From Boesenbergia rotunda (Eukaryota; Streptophyta; Magnoliopsida; Zingiberales; Zingiberaceae): a DNA stretch of 64,000 nt. Shown here one piece after another: positions 41,682 to 53,797 of this stretch. Both the position numbers and the translations under genes were made by a program. Positions within the stretch are counted from its first letter, which is position 1. Every line of letters begins with the position of its first letter. The stretch is from assembly GCA_024364735.1 (NCBI GenBank), contig JAGFNQ010000968.1, positions 1-64,000 on the forward strand, given 5' to 3'. A model generated the notes under the pieces. That model saw nothing but the letters and a program-made list of their open reading frames with translations. It had not been told where the DNA came from and did no database searches.

Positions 41682-42714
41682 TGTTGGTACCGATGGACCG
41701 ACTAGAGGGGGGGTGAATAGCTTGGTCACCCGAATTCGATCTCTTCCTACAATTGTTAGCACAAGCAGAAATTCAATCTATCAATTAGAACAATGCTAAC
41801 ACTTTATCATTTACGTTGCTTGATCCTACTCCACGGCATGCCATTGAGGTGGATGAACCCTTGATCCTTCGGTGGATCACTTCCCGGCAATCTCCGGCTA
41901 ATGCTTTCTTCTTTTCGGTGGAGAACAACCTCTCACAAATCCTCTTTCTCTTTACAAGATGAGAGCTAGGGTATAGGAGGAAGAGAGAAGACTTGGAGCT
42001 TGTGCACTTGAATACATGAGCAAGGATTTCACAATGAAAAGCTAACCTTTCTCAAGTCTCAAGCTCCTCTTTTAATAGAGGAGAGAGCTGTTAAGAAAAT
42101 AGCTCAGTGATGACACCAGTCGACTGCCCCCAGGGCCAGTCGACTGGTGTTCAACCAACAACTAGTCTAACGCCTGGATTTCGAACAGACCAGTCGACTG
42201 GTTTGGGGACTAGTCCACTGCTACATGTTGTTCGACCTTATAGAAAGATCAGTCGACTGGTTCCCTTACCAGTCGACTGCTACAGTTCACTCTCAGCAGT
42301 GCCAGTCGACTAATTCCCTTGCCAGTCGACTGCCTTGCTTACAAGCTCACTCTTGACCTCTCCGGAGTCCATCCTTCGCGTATGCATTGAAGTCCAATTC
42401 CTCGGCTTGCCCCTTGAAGTTCTCTTCCTTCAGCTCTCATCCCTTGGATGCGTACATAAGACTATAGCTCATCTCTATGTCATCCTTCGCGTATGCCTTT
42501 GAAGTCTACTTCCTCGGCTTGCCCTTTGAAGTCCTCTTCCTTCGACTCTCGTCCCTCGGATGGTTCACTCCGTTATTCTTCATATGTGGTTCACCAGGTC
42601 CTGCAAGACTCAAACACACGCACCAAATTAATATGAAAACCTAACTTAATCATATTGATACACACATCAAAACCCATGACCTACCCGATCAAATTTGGGT
42701 CGATTGCACCAACA
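41682..42714 (-). repeat. 5' LTR of family III element 1 (1,033 bp)
   Basis: Plus strand TGTTGGTACC..GCACCAACA. Four palindrome pairs at exactly 20-bp spacing (42117/42137, 42191/42211, 42250/42270, 42303/42323). TATA-like core within CTCCTCT/AGAGGAG at about 42064-42083. C-rich end motif near 41700. Nearly the same length as its partner. Confidence 0.92.
42117..42332 (-). promoter_or_regulatory. CAGTCGACTG palindrome pairs, 20-bp spacing
   Basis: The 10-bp palindrome CAGTCGACTG (or one- to two-base variants) occurs as four pairs, always start-to-start 20 bp, with unlike 10-nt spacers. In element orientation it is directly upstream of the TATA-like box at about 42070, the same position the GGCGCC pairs hold in families I and II. 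Confidence 0.7.
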
Positions 42715-42719
42715 GATCA

Positions 42720-43020
42720 CTGGTCCAACCATTCTTTAGAATTTGCTGCAGTTGGCGGTTAGTCCTCCTGTGGCGTCCTGGCTCTGATACCACTTGTTGG
42801 GTCAAGGTGGAATGGTAAGAGGGGGGTGAATTGCCGCTGTAAAATAAAACTAAATCTTTTGTGTGGTCTCACAAAGATTTCAGATTAGTTACAATAAATA
42901 GTTAAAAAAAACATAAACAAATTAAACTAGTAAAAGGCTCAGGCACAGAAATATACTTGGTTGCAACCTAGGTGGTTGCTAATCCAAGATGACTGAAGCT
43001 CACTCTCAAAATCTCCTTCT
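42720..43020 (-). repeat. Family IV leader, primer site and LTR inner end
   Basis: Minus strand: first gag codons (ATG at 42730-42732), a leader, the initiator-tRNA site TGGTATCAGAGCC (ending near 42793) and the LTR inner end starting TGTTGGGTC at 42795, with the C-rich motif. The LTR is interrupted at 43020 and resumes at 56369. Confidence 0.8.
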
Positions 43021-44050
43021 TGTTGGGACTGATGGCATGGCTAGAGGGGGGTGCATAGCTCGGTCACCCCGAATTCGAATTCTTCCTACAACGTTAGCAC
43101 AAGCGGAAACTTAATCTAATAATTAAACCAATGCTAACATGTTACTAGTTACGTGGCTTGGAGATTGCTTGCTCCTACTCCACGGTGTGTCCTTGAGGTG
43201 AATGAACCCTTGATCCTTCGATGGATCACACCCCAGTAATCTCGGGCTAAGTCTTTCTCCTTCTCGGTGGAGAACAACTTCTCACAATCCTTCTTCCTCC
43301 TTACAAGTTGAAGCTAGGGTTTTGGGAGGAAGGTGAGCACTAGGAGCTTGAGTACTAGAGTAAAGATCTTACAATGAAGAGCTAAACTCTCCAAAGTCTC
43401 AAGCTCCCATTTAAATAGTTGAGAGAGTTGTTAAACAAACAGCTCAGCCCCGACATCAGTCGACTGCCCCCAGAGTCAGTCGACTGATGCCTCAGCCAAC
43501 GACCAGCCTAACGACTCTATTTCGAACAGACCAGTCAACTGCTCAGGAGACCAATCGACTGCTCCCGGCTATTCGATCTCACAGAAAGATGAGTCAACTA
43601 GTGTCCATACCAGTTGACTGCTACAGTGCACTCTCAGTAGTACCAGTCGACTGGTTCCCTTGCCAGTTGACTGCTCTACTTACATATGCACTCAAACTCA
43701 CTCCGAAGTCCATCCTTCGTGTATGCCTTGAGGTCCACTTCCTCGGCTTGCCCCTTGAAGTTCTCTTCCTTCGGCTCTCGTCCCTCGGATGCGCACACAA
43801 GCCCACGGCTTGCCTCCATGCCATCCTTCTCGTATGCCTTTGAAGTCTACTTCCTCGGCTCGCCCTTGAAGTCCTCTTCCTTGGCTCTCGTCCCTTGGAT
43901 GCTACACTTCGTTACTCATGTGTGATTCACTAAGTCCTGCACGACTCAAGCACACATATCAAATTAACATGAAAACCTAACTTCACCATATTGACACACA
44001 CATCAAAACCCATAATCTACCCGATCAACCTTGGGTCGATTGCACTAACA
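43021..44050 (-). repeat. 3' LTR of family III element 2 (1,030 bp)
   Basis: Plus strand TGTTGGGACT..GCACTAACA, followed by the reverse complement of the polypurine tract (ATCTCCCCCTTTTTGAT). Palindromes are more decayed than in element 1 (43456-43690). About 1,000 bp, aligned with 55358-56363. Confidence 0.9.
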
Positions 44051-44151
44051 ATCTCCCCCTTTTTGATATGTGGCAATATGTTTAAGTTAGGTACAAACAT
44101 AACAATTGCAAAATTAAAAACATAGTATGTTAAGACACATATGTTGGTGCA

Positions 44152-45711
44152 AGGTGCATCAATGATGTTCTCCTTTAAGTGTTTTAATGTTTGACAATAG
44201 ACTTAAGTCAATGATACATTGAACAAAGGAAGGGGAGCAAAGGAGGAGTAACCTAAGTGGAAGAAAAGTCCTAGTTAACCTAGGCACTAAGACCTTGTGA
44301 GTGAAGCTGGGCACTAAGACCTGCTCGGAAGGTGGGCACTAAGTCCTGATTGAGGATTGGGCACTAAGTCCTGGTCGATGACTGGGCAAGAAGACCTGGC
44401 CGATGGTTGGGCACCGAAGTCCTAGTTCAGGGAATTGGGCACGAAGACCTGGCCGAGGGTTGGGCACCTAAGTCCTGGACCTAGGGTTTGGGCACGAAGT
44501 CTTGGTCCGAGGGACTGAGCAACTTAGCTGAGCGATGACTAAGGACAGAAGTAGAGACGGGTCAGGGTTCGGGCGTCTCGAGGTTCGGAAGTATCAGAAG
44601 TTAAGCAAAAGTCCACCCGAAGGACTGGGTGGCAACCGTCTCCTGAAAGGAGTAGGTGAAAGGCACGTTCTCGGGGGTGGGAACTTGCGTCGGTTCGACC
44701 TAGTGTTTCGTGGAAATCCGAAGTCCGAACCAAGTCCTTAAGGTTAAGAATGTGTGTATATTTGCTTTGTATTTTTGTATCTTGCAGGTACCTAGAACGG
44801 AAGACAAAGCAGGCAAATAACATACATTGGGGCTGGAAACCAGCCAAGCAGGGCTCCCGGAATGATGGGGGCGCCCCCAGTCAAAAGGAAAAACCAGTTT
44901 AGTTGGAAACCAACCAAGCAGGGCGCCCGGGATGATGAGGGCGCCCCCAGTCAAGAGTAAAAAGCAGTCTTTTGTGTGATAAGCAGAATAGGCTCCTATG
45001 AGGGCGCCCGGAAGGTCCGGGGCGCCCAAGTTGAAAGCTGTATTTGCTGTTTCGAGTTCGAAACACAGATAAGCTTTCATGAGGGCGCCCGGAAGGTTCG
45101 GGGTGCCCTGGTCAGAGATTTTATCAGCTGCGGCGAGGTCGGCGCAGGGATAAGGTTTGACCGAATTTTTAGGGGCGCCCCCAACGTCCAGGGCACCCCC
45201 AGGAGTGCTATAAAAGGGGCTTCGACCCCTCTGCTTCAGATACAACTGCTGTGAGTTGTTCTGATCATTCTGACCGATGACAACGTGCTAAAGACGAGGC
45301 TCTATGACCAGGAGGCTCCAGGAGGAAGTGCGCGGCACTTCGTAGGTCCAGATCGGCCGGGCTTCAACTTTGTTTTGTTCGGTTTGCATTTAATATTCTG
45401 TACTTAATTTGTTATACTTTTGATTGTACTGTTACACTGTAAGACGGGTTTTCTCCGCCTCCAGAAATTCTGGAAAGGAGACCAATAGTGGAATCACGCC
45501 GAGTACATAGGCCTTGGACGTACTGACCCTGGGGGGTTGGGAACCAAGTAAATAAATCCCGCTGTGTCCCTGTCTTGCTTTTATTTTTATTTATTTTTTC
45601 GCTGTGCTACTAATGCTCTAAGTCTAGAACGATCCAAAGTTTTACGAAAGTTTACCGAAAGATTTTCACGGTCGATACTCACCCCCCTCTATCGACGGCA
45701 CCGGTCCTACA
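44152..45711 (+). repeat. Family II solo LTR (1,560 bp), TSD ACATA
   Basis: TGTTGGTGCAAGG..GGTCCTACA, flanked by perfect ACATA (44147-44151 and 45712-45716). Contains gggcac/cctgg repeats (44270-44520), paired GGGCGCCC-type palindromes at 18 bp (for example 44851/44869), TATAAAAG at 45209-45216, a GAAGTGCGCGGCACTTC hairpin and the C-rich end motif. No internal region, hence a solo LTR formed by LTR-LTR recombination after insertion. Confidence 0.92.
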
Positions 45712-45716
45712 ACATA

Positions 45717-46449
45717 AACATGCATCCTCTCCCTTAACCTATGTCTTATCACAAGATTTTTAATTTTTGCACAAACATAAAGAATTAAGTTAAAATCTAA
45801 CTTAAATCTTTCATTCTCCCCCTTTGACACTATCAAAAAGGTTGCACTAAGCAATATTACCCTTGGTATTAAATTGGGGCACCTTTTATTTTCTAAAAAT
45901 CCCCAGAAATCAGAAAATACAAGTGTCAGTCGACTAATTCAGTTACTAGTCGACTGACCTTAGGGAATTGCCAAGTCACAAATGTTCGGTCGACTAGTCT
46001 CTGTACTAGTCGACTGATAGCAATCAGTCTAAAATTTCAGCCTTTCGAGCTGAAATTCAAAAATGCTTAAAAATTTTCATAAAATTCGAAAAATTATGAA
46101 AATTTGCAAATATATTTCTTGTGATGTTTTCTAACAAAGAAAAATATTTTTTCATAAAAAATCTAAATATATTTAACTTTTTGACCAAATCTCAAATTCT
46201 TTGAAAACACTCAATTTTGTATTAAACTTTCATCCTAGTTTTGAACCCATGCGTTTTGCAAACCTATGCCATAGCAAATAAAACACAGAAATATTTTCAA
46301 ACCATTTAAAATGTCTAACTATGATCTATGGGCAAGATGCCCATTAATTAAACATTTACTTTCCCTCATAGTTGGTCTATTATCACTAATGTGATACATC
46401 CAATAACTCATCAAAATGTCATAAGCATAAGTGAATTATTTGTATCATC
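45717..46449 (-). other. 3' noncoding region of family III element 2
   Basis: AT-rich, no gene. Two palindrome pairs of the CAGTCGACTA/TAGTCGACTG kind at 20-bp spacing near 45926-46018. Confidence 0.75.
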
Positions 46450-48024
46450 TGTTGGTGCAAGTTGCATTACTGATGTCCTCCTCTAAGTGTTTTAATGTTT
46501 GACAATATACTTAAGTCAGTGATACATTGAATAACGGAAGGGTGAGTGAAGAAAACTGGACCAAGGTGAACCAAAGTCCTAGTTAACCTAGGCACGAAGT
46601 CCTGGTTCGAAGAATTAGGCACTAAGTCCTGATCATGGATTGGGCACTAAGTCCTAGCAAAGGGCTGCACACCGAAGACCTGATCGAAAGTTGGGCACGA
46701 AGTCCTGGTCGAGGACTAGGCAAGAAGTCCTGGCCGAGAGTTGGGCACCGAAGACCTGGTTCGAGGAATTGGGCACGAAGACCTGGCCGAGGTTTGGGCA
46801 CCGAAGTCCTAGACTTAGGGTTTGGGCACGAAGTCTTGGTCCGAGTGATTGAGCAACTTAGCTGAGTGATGACTAAGGACAGAAGTAGAGACGGGTCAGG
46901 GTTCGGACGTCTCGAGATCCGAGAGTATCGGAGGCTAAGCAAAAGTCCACCCGAAGGACTGGGTGGCAACCGTCTCCTGAAAGGAGTAGGTGAAAGGCAC
47001 GTTCTTGGGGGTGGGAACTTGCGTCGGTTCAACTTAGGGGTTCGTAGAAATCCGAAGTCAGAACCAAGTCCTTAAGGCTAAGACTGTGTGTATATTTGCT
47101 TTGTATTTTAGTATCTTGCAGGTACCTAGAATGGAAGACAAAGCAGGCAAACAACACACAATGGGGCTGGAACACAGCCAAGCTAGGCGCCCCCCATTGA
47201 TGGGGGCGCCCAAATGGAATCAGGCGCCCCCATCAACAGGGGCGCCTAACTCAAAGAAGAGAAAAGGTGTCAGTCAAAAGAAGGCAAAATAGGATTCCAT
47301 TCAGGCGCCTCCATCGATACAGGCACCCGAGTTCAAAGCTGTATTTGCTGTTGCGAGTTTGAAGCAGAGATACGCTTTGACTGGGTTCATTCAGGCGCCT
47401 GGGAGGTCCAGGGCACCCTGGTCAAGAAGCTTACCAGCTGCGACGAGTTTGACGCAGAGATGAGGTTTGACCAAGCCATTGGGGCACCCCGGTGATTACA
47501 GGCGCCCGTATGAAGCCTATAAAAGGGGGTTCGACCCCTCAGGTTCAGAAACAGCTTCCAAGATCCATTCTGAGCTTTCTGACTGACGACGAAGCACTAA
47601 AGACAAGGCTCTACAACTAGGAGGCTCCAGGAGGAAGTGCGTGACACTTCGGAGGTCCAGATCGGCCGAGTCTTCGACCATTTCATTTTGGTTTACTTTA
47701 ATTATTCTGCATTTAATTTTCTATATTTTGATTGTAATTATTGTACTGTAAGACGGGTTTCTCCGCCTTCGGAAAGTCCGGAAAGGAGACCAATAGTGGA
47801 CGAGCGTTCCCATGCTTAGGCCTTGGATGTACTGACCCTGGGGGGTTGGGAACCAAGTAAAATCCCGTGTGCAATCTGTCGTCTGTCATTCTTTACTTTA
47901 CTGTTTTATATTCCGCTGCTACTAATGCTCTGTTTAAGTACAACCAAAAAGCGTACGATTTACCGCGAAGGTTTTTAACAGTCGATATTCACCCCTCCCC
48001 TCTATCGACGGCACCGGTCCTACA
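46450..48024 (+). repeat. 5' LTR of the family II element (1,575 bp)
   Basis: TGTTGGTGCAAGT..GGTCCTACA. gggcac/cctgg repeats (46580-46860), palindromes at 47185, 47204, 47222 and 47240, TATAAAAG at 47518-47525, the GAAGTGCG-type hairpin region (47634), C-rich end motif near 47985. Confidence 0.92.
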
Positions 48025-48026
48025 AT

Positions 48027-48040
48027 TGGTATCAGAGCCA
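48027..48040 (+). other. Primer binding site of the family II element
   Basis: TGGTATCAGAGCCA, exact initiator-tRNA complement, two bases after the LTR. Confidence 0.92.
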
Positions 48041-48132
48041 GACCACTCTTCACCAGACTAACCGCCGACGGAGTAAAGACGCCAGGAGTTGAGAGGGAGC
48101 CCAGGGGTGAATCAGATACAATTTTTTTTTAA

Positions 48133-49034
48133 ATGTCAGTTATTAAATTCTATATTATATGCTTCAAATGTAGGGAGAGAGGGCACTATAAAAATTAGTG
48201 CCCTACTCGTAAGACTCGTTCTTCACCGAAAGCAAAGGAGGCACCAGCGCCCGGAGTCCGGAGAGATAAAAGTCACGTACGATGCTTCAAATGCCAAAAG
48301 TACGAACACTACAAAAATAAGTGTCCGACAAAGGTACGCAAAATTTACGTTCAGAAAAATTTTCAAATTCCTGCACTATCCTATGTAGATAATTTAGATA
48401 ACTTTTCTGATAAATTAGAATTTTTGCATAGTCAAATAAATATCCTGCATAACCAGTTACAAAATGTGGATATGGTTAAAATATCTAAAATTAACTGTTT
48501 AATTTTTAATACCAATTCAATAATTGCTAAAATTAATTTTGAAGTTAAATATAAAATTAATTCTGAATTTAAATCCAAAATAAATTCTGATAATTTTACG
48601 GATAATGTTGAAATTAATTCTGAAAAAATTATCTCTGAGATTAATTCTAAAATTAAATCAGATAACTCTGAATTCAAATTTGAAAATCTTAAGGATAACT
48701 CTGAATTCAAATTTGAAATCTTACGGATAACATTGAAAATATTTTTGATAATTGTTATGTGGATAATGAGGATAATTCTGAGGAAAGTAGGGATGAAAAT
48801 CTTTTAGATAAAAGTTTAATTATTGCTTTAGATAATATTGAAGATTTTTACAAAACATTAACTAGTGCCCCAAATTACTCCACCTATGTTGAGGATATTG
48901 AAGGATGTAACTTTGAGGATGAGGAGGAAATTGAAATTAAGGCTATAGTTAATAAAATTCACAAAGATGCAAACAAATCAGAATTGTTAGAGAAACTTGT
49001 AAAAATAAATAGAAAAGAAATAGTGGATGAGTAA
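48133..49034 (+). pseudogene. Two-zinc-knuckle protein of family II (broken)
   Basis: Same protein as the ORF at 32342-33054. ATG at 48133-48135; the first knuckle is cut by TAG at 48196-48198 where the other copy has CAG. The second knuckle reads CFKCQKYEHYKNKC (Gly to Glu). Asn/Lys/Ile-rich low complexity follows to about 48720, then a frameshift into 48759-49034, an acidic tail (EEIEIKAIVNKIHK). The tail shows that the full protein was about 300 residues. No UBN2 capsid domain upstream; the frame opens just after the primer site and leader. Confidence 0.75.
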
Positions 49035-49079
49035 GAAATTTTCAAAATAATGAAAATTATTAACTTAAACCCACAACTA

Positions 49080-49620
49080 TTAATTAATCATTTCAACCTT
49101 AATTATTCCAGTCTGAATTAATTCTTAATTAATTAAAATTAAAATTAATTCTTAATTAATTAAAATTCAAATTAATTCTTAATTAATTCAAATTCAAATA
49201 AATTCTTAATTAATTCAAATTCAAATTAAGTCTTAATTAATTCAATTAAATCTTAATTAAGTAAAATTCAAATTAATTCTTAATTAATTCAAATTCAAAT
49301 TAAGTCTTAATTAATTCAATTAAATCTTAATTAATTAAAATTCAAATTAAGTCTTAATTAATTTAATTAAATCTTAATTAATTAAAATTAAAATTAATTC
49401 TTAATTAATTCAATTGAAACTTAATTAATTAAAATTCAAATTAATTCTTAGTTAATTCAATTAATCCTTAATTAATTAATTAATTTTTAACCTTAATTTT
49501 AAAACCTTAATTAATCAGTCCTTAATTAATTTTAATTCTTAATTAATTTAATCAATTCAGCTTCAATTAATTTATTTAATTCAATTCCAATTAATTCTTA
49601 AATAACTTAAACTCGAACTA
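49080..49620 (+). repeat. AT-rich array of TTAATTAA-containing units
   Basis: About 540 bp built from variants of ATTCTTAATTAATTCAAATT, with the palindrome TTAATTAA recurring every 20-40 bp. No coding potential. Expanded low-complexity DNA inside the family II internal region; not obvious in the other family II copies. Confidence 0.85.
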
Positions 49621-51905
49621 AATGAAATCTTACCTAAACCGCAACAATTAATTTAATAAAATTAAATATGTCAAAGTGGGTTGACATATTCGCGGGTTCA
49701 CACGACATGTATCAAATCGAGAATTTGATACATTTTTAGAAACTTAATTAAAATGTCGTTGACTTGTTTGAATCATGCATCAATGTCATGTACATGCATA
49801 TGCTATTTCTTTAAAATTGATGTCATGTCATTCATGTTTAATTTTATGCATGATTTAGAACGGTTATAGGAAAAAGAATAGTTGAAACTTGGACAACCTA
49901 GTATTAAGTGGAGGTGAGACGATAGTACGTTAGGGAAGCCCTTCTAATAAGGTCAAGTATATTCTACTTGGTCTGTGTAGTCTGGTGGAACTAGCCGAAG
50001 CTATCGATCCAAGACCTAAACTAGTTAGACCAAAATTTTTCAAGAAGTAATTTGAAAATGAATTTTTGATAAAAGGCTTTGTCAAGGAAAGGGTTGATGA
50101 TCCAATAAGGCTAAGGCCAAAGAAGGCCTTGTGCCTCGCCAAGAGCTGGAAGCCGATTATCGAAAATCAAATTCACTTTACTATTTGATAAATTTGAATC
50201 TAACGTAAGTTTCAATTAAATCTTAGATTTAACAATGAATTAAGAAAAATAATTCAAGCATCTCACAATACATCTATAAGGCAACCATGATTGCTGTATT
50301 GAGACATCTAAAATGGGTGAGATGTTAAGGACTAATAACTTGAAGAATATTTTTCAAAACTGTTTTCAAAATTCTTAGAATATTTTTCTAAAAATATATT
50401 TTCAAAATAGTGCTTCAACATAATAATGTTTTTATGAAATTCATGCTTGTCTGATTGGTTATACATATTATACATTTTTCAAAAGTATATCTTTTCAAAA
50501 ATTGTTTGACTCACACAATTAGACACAAGCCTCTTAGGTCAACACTAAAGTTCCTTAAGGCACTTAGATAGAGTCAAACGGTGTTGGATGTAGGGGGAGT
50601 GTTTTAATTTTTTTTAATCTTTAAAAATATTTTTTTTTAACTGTGCTTTAATTATTATCACATATGTTTTTGAAAAAGCTTATACTTTAAATTATTTTCC
50701 TGAAAATTATTGTTCATTTGATTTTGATAAACCCTAAAGACATAGAGGAAGTCTACTTCATGATCTACAAGGACTCCTAGGAGGTGTCAAGTTTAGGAAG
50801 AGGTCAAATTAAAAGAATTATTGAATATTTCAAGGTAATATGTTTTCATGCACGGTATTTTCAAATCCTTCTGAAAACATAAGTAATTTCCTTTCAAATA
50901 CTATCAATGTTTTATAAAAATGTTATTATTTTCAAAATTGTTTTTATAATATTTTTGTTGAGGTTGAAAAATTTCCAGGACACTTAAGGAAATGTCCTTG
51001 TAGTTAACAAGGTTTCCTAGGATTGTGTCAGACTGGAAAAGAAACCAAGTCAAGTAAAGTATTAGGTTTTCAAAATAAGATTTCCTTAATATAAAATACA
51101 TAATAGCTTTTAAAAATACTTAGATATTTCAAAAAAAATTCTAATATTTTTCAAAAGTACTTATACTTCTCAAACAATTCTAATATTTTTCAAAAGTACT
51201 TATACTTCTCAAAAATTCTAATATTTGTCAAAGGTACTTATACTCTTCAAAATTTTTCAAAAGCACTTATATTTTTCAAAAATGCATAATATCTTTCAAA
51301 GTGACTTATATTTTTCAAAGATATCAATATCTTTTAAAAAGTACTTGTATTTTTTTTCTTTCAAAGTACAATGTCTTGCACAATATTTTTTAAAGTATTA
51401 TTTTAAAATGCATATTTCTCTAAGGAAAAATCATTTAAGTATGCAATTCCTTTCGAAAATCTTACTCAATAGAAAATTTTTTCCAAGGCAAAATTTTTTG
51501 TGAAAAGTTTTTCTAAAAATACAAAATATTTTTATGCACAATACTTTTCAAGGTGTAATTTTCTGGTGCAATAGTTCTTTCAAAAATTATACTAAGTACC
51601 TTCAAAAGAAAATCTATTATTGTTGGTGCAAGTGTTTTGGTCATTTTTTTGATGTATGACAAAGGGGATGAGTGAGAGCTTAAGTTAGAAATTTTTTCTC
51701 TTACCAAAGGATCAATGAAAATCAAAATGCTTTTTCAAAAGAGGGAGAGAGTGAGCTTATGTTAGAAATATTTTTCTCACAAAGATCAAAATATATTTTC
51801 AAAAATTAGATCAATTTTTTATTTTCTTTTGATCCCAAGGATAGTAATTTAGCCCTTTCAGCCAATCTAACTTAAGATATTGTCAAACATCAAAAAGGGG
51901 GAGAT
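49621..51905 (+). other. Family II conserved block and 3' noncoding region
   Basis: Conserved block at 49905-50160 (AAGGCC-aaagaa-GGCCTT hairpin). Hairpin units such as AGGAAA..TTTCCT enclosing CCTTGT/ACAAGG near 50985-51020. TTCAAAAGTACTTATA-type repeats at 51120-51360. The purine tract at 51896-51905 precedes the LTR. No ORF supported. Confidence 0.7.
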
Positions 51906-53451
51906 TGTTGGTGCAAGTTGCATCACTGATGTCCTCCTCTAAGTGTTTTAATGTTTGACAATATACTTAAGTCAGTGATACATTGAATAAGGGAAGGGTG
52001 AGTGAAGAAAACTGGACCAAGGTGAACCAAAGTCCTAGTTAACCTAGGCACAAAGTCCTGGTTCGAAGAATTGGGCACTAAGTCTTGGCAAAGGGCTGGG
52101 CACCGAAGACCTGACCGGAAGTTGGGCACGAAGTTCTGGTCGAGGACTGGGCAAGAACTCCTGACCGAGGGTTGGGCACCGAAGACCTGGTTCGAGGAAT
52201 TGGGCATGAAGACCTGGCCGATGGTTGGGCACCGAAGTCCTAGACTTAGGGTTTGGGCACGAAGTCTTGGTCCGAGGGATTGAGCAACTTAGATGAGCGA
52301 TGTCTAAGGACAGAAGTAGAGATGGGTCAGGGTTCGGACGTCTCGAGATCCGAGAGTATCGGAGGCTAAGCAAAAGTCCACCCGAAGGACTGGGTGGCAA
52401 CCGTCTCCTGAAAGGAATAGGTGAATGGCACGTTCTCGGGGGTGGGAACTTGCGTCGGTTCTACCTAGAGTTTTGTGGAAATCCGAAGTCAGAACCAAGT
52501 CCTTAAGGCTAAGATTGTGTGTATATTTGCTTTGTATTTTTGTATCTTGCAGGTACCTAGAATGGAAGACAAAGCAGGCAAACAACACACAATGTGGTTG
52601 GAACACAGCCAAGCTAGGCGCCCCCATTGATGGGGGCACCCAAATGGAATTAGGCGCCCCCATCAACAGGGGTGCCTAACCAAAGAAGAGAAAATGTGTC
52701 GATCAAAAGAAGGCAGAATAGGCTTCCATTCAGGTGCGCCCATCGATACAGGCGCCCGAGTTCAAAGTTGTATTTGCTGCTGCGAGTTCGAAGCAGAGAT
52801 ACGCTTTGACTGGGTTCATTCAGGCGCCTGGGAGGTCCAGGGCGCACTGGTCAAGAAGCTTATCAGCTGCGGCGAGTTAGGCACGGACATGAGGTTTGAC
52901 CAAGCCCATTGGGATGCCCCGGTGATCACAGGCGCCCGTATGAAGCCTATAAAAGGGGCTTCAACCCCTCAGCTTCAAAAACAACTTCCAAGATCCATTC
53001 TGAGCTTTCTGACTGACGACGAAGCGCTAAAGACGAGGCTCTACGACCGTGAGGCTCCAGGAGGAAGTGCGCGGCACTTCGGAGGTCCAGATCAGCCGAG
53101 TCTTCGACCATTTCATTTTGGTTTGCTTTAATTATTCTGCATTTAATTTTCTATATTTTGATTGTAATTATTGCACTGTAAGACGGGTTTCTCCGCCTCC
53201 AAAAAGTCCGAAAAGGAGACCAATAGTGGATGGGCATTTCCGTGCTTAGGCCTTGGATGCACTGACCCTGGGGGGTTAGGAACCAAGTAAAATCTCGTGT
53301 GCAATCTGTCGTATGTCATTCTTTACTTTACTATTTTATATTCCGCTGCTACTAACGCTCTGTTTAAGTACGAACCGAAAAGCGTACGATTTATCGCGAA
53401 GGTTTTTAACGGTCGATATTCACCCCCCCTATCGACGGCACCGGCCCTACA
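51906..53451 (+). repeat. 3' LTR of the family II element (1,546 bp)
   Basis: TGTTGGTGCAAGT..GGCCCTACA. TATAAAAG at 52948-52955 lies between GAAGCC and GGCTTC, a perfect 6-bp inverted repeat. Palindromes at 52615-52680 and 52730-52940. Confidence 0.92.
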
Positions 53452-53456
53452 TCATC

Positions 53457-53797
53457 CTAACATCTCATATGCATAAATGCAATCATAAATCAAGGTAATA
53501 TGAGATGTATTAAAAGGTACATCCTATTTAGCCCATATTATCAAGAATTTCTACCTGGGCTAAGATGCTCCCCCTTAATGTCTCAAGTCAACCAAATTTC
53601 AAAATTTTGAAATTTTAACAACATGGTTGACTCACCCCAAATCCTCTATCCCTTGAGGATTGACTTTGTCACCTAATAGAAGTATTTCCTAATTGGGTTG
53701 ACCAAGTACTCCTTAGGAATCCATTTCTTACTTAGGGTCTTGGTCTTTGCTTGTCCTCTAGCAAGTAAACAATGATAAGTTTTTCCATTGCTAGAAT
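53457..53797 (-). other. Noncoding region of family III element 2 (after gag)
   Basis: AT-rich, homologous to 39780-40087. No gene seen. Confidence 0.7.

Larger units (their letters stand above)
36082..42714 (-). mobile_element. Family III element 1, gag-only SIRE-like copia, TSD GATCA
   Basis: Minus strand: 5' LTR 41682-42714, primer site, gag (40088-41619), noncoding, polypurine tract, 3' LTR 36082-37110. Perfect 5-bp duplication GATCA at 36077-36081 and 42715-42719. With the inner solo LTR removed the internal region is about 2.72 kb. There is no protease, integrase, RT or RNase H, so it must move, if at all, with enzymes from another element. Confidence 0.92.
46450..53451 (+). mobile_element. 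Complete family II element, TSD TCATC, no pol
   Basis: LTRs 46450-48024 and 51906-53451, exact primer site, decayed two-knuckle ORF, AT-rich repeat, conserved block, hairpin-rich 3' region and polypurine tract. Perfect duplication TCATC at 46445-46449 and 53452-53456. 7,002 bp. Nothing between 49035 and 51905 codes for pol, so it is non-autonomous. It defines the full structure of family II in this window. Confidence 0.92.
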
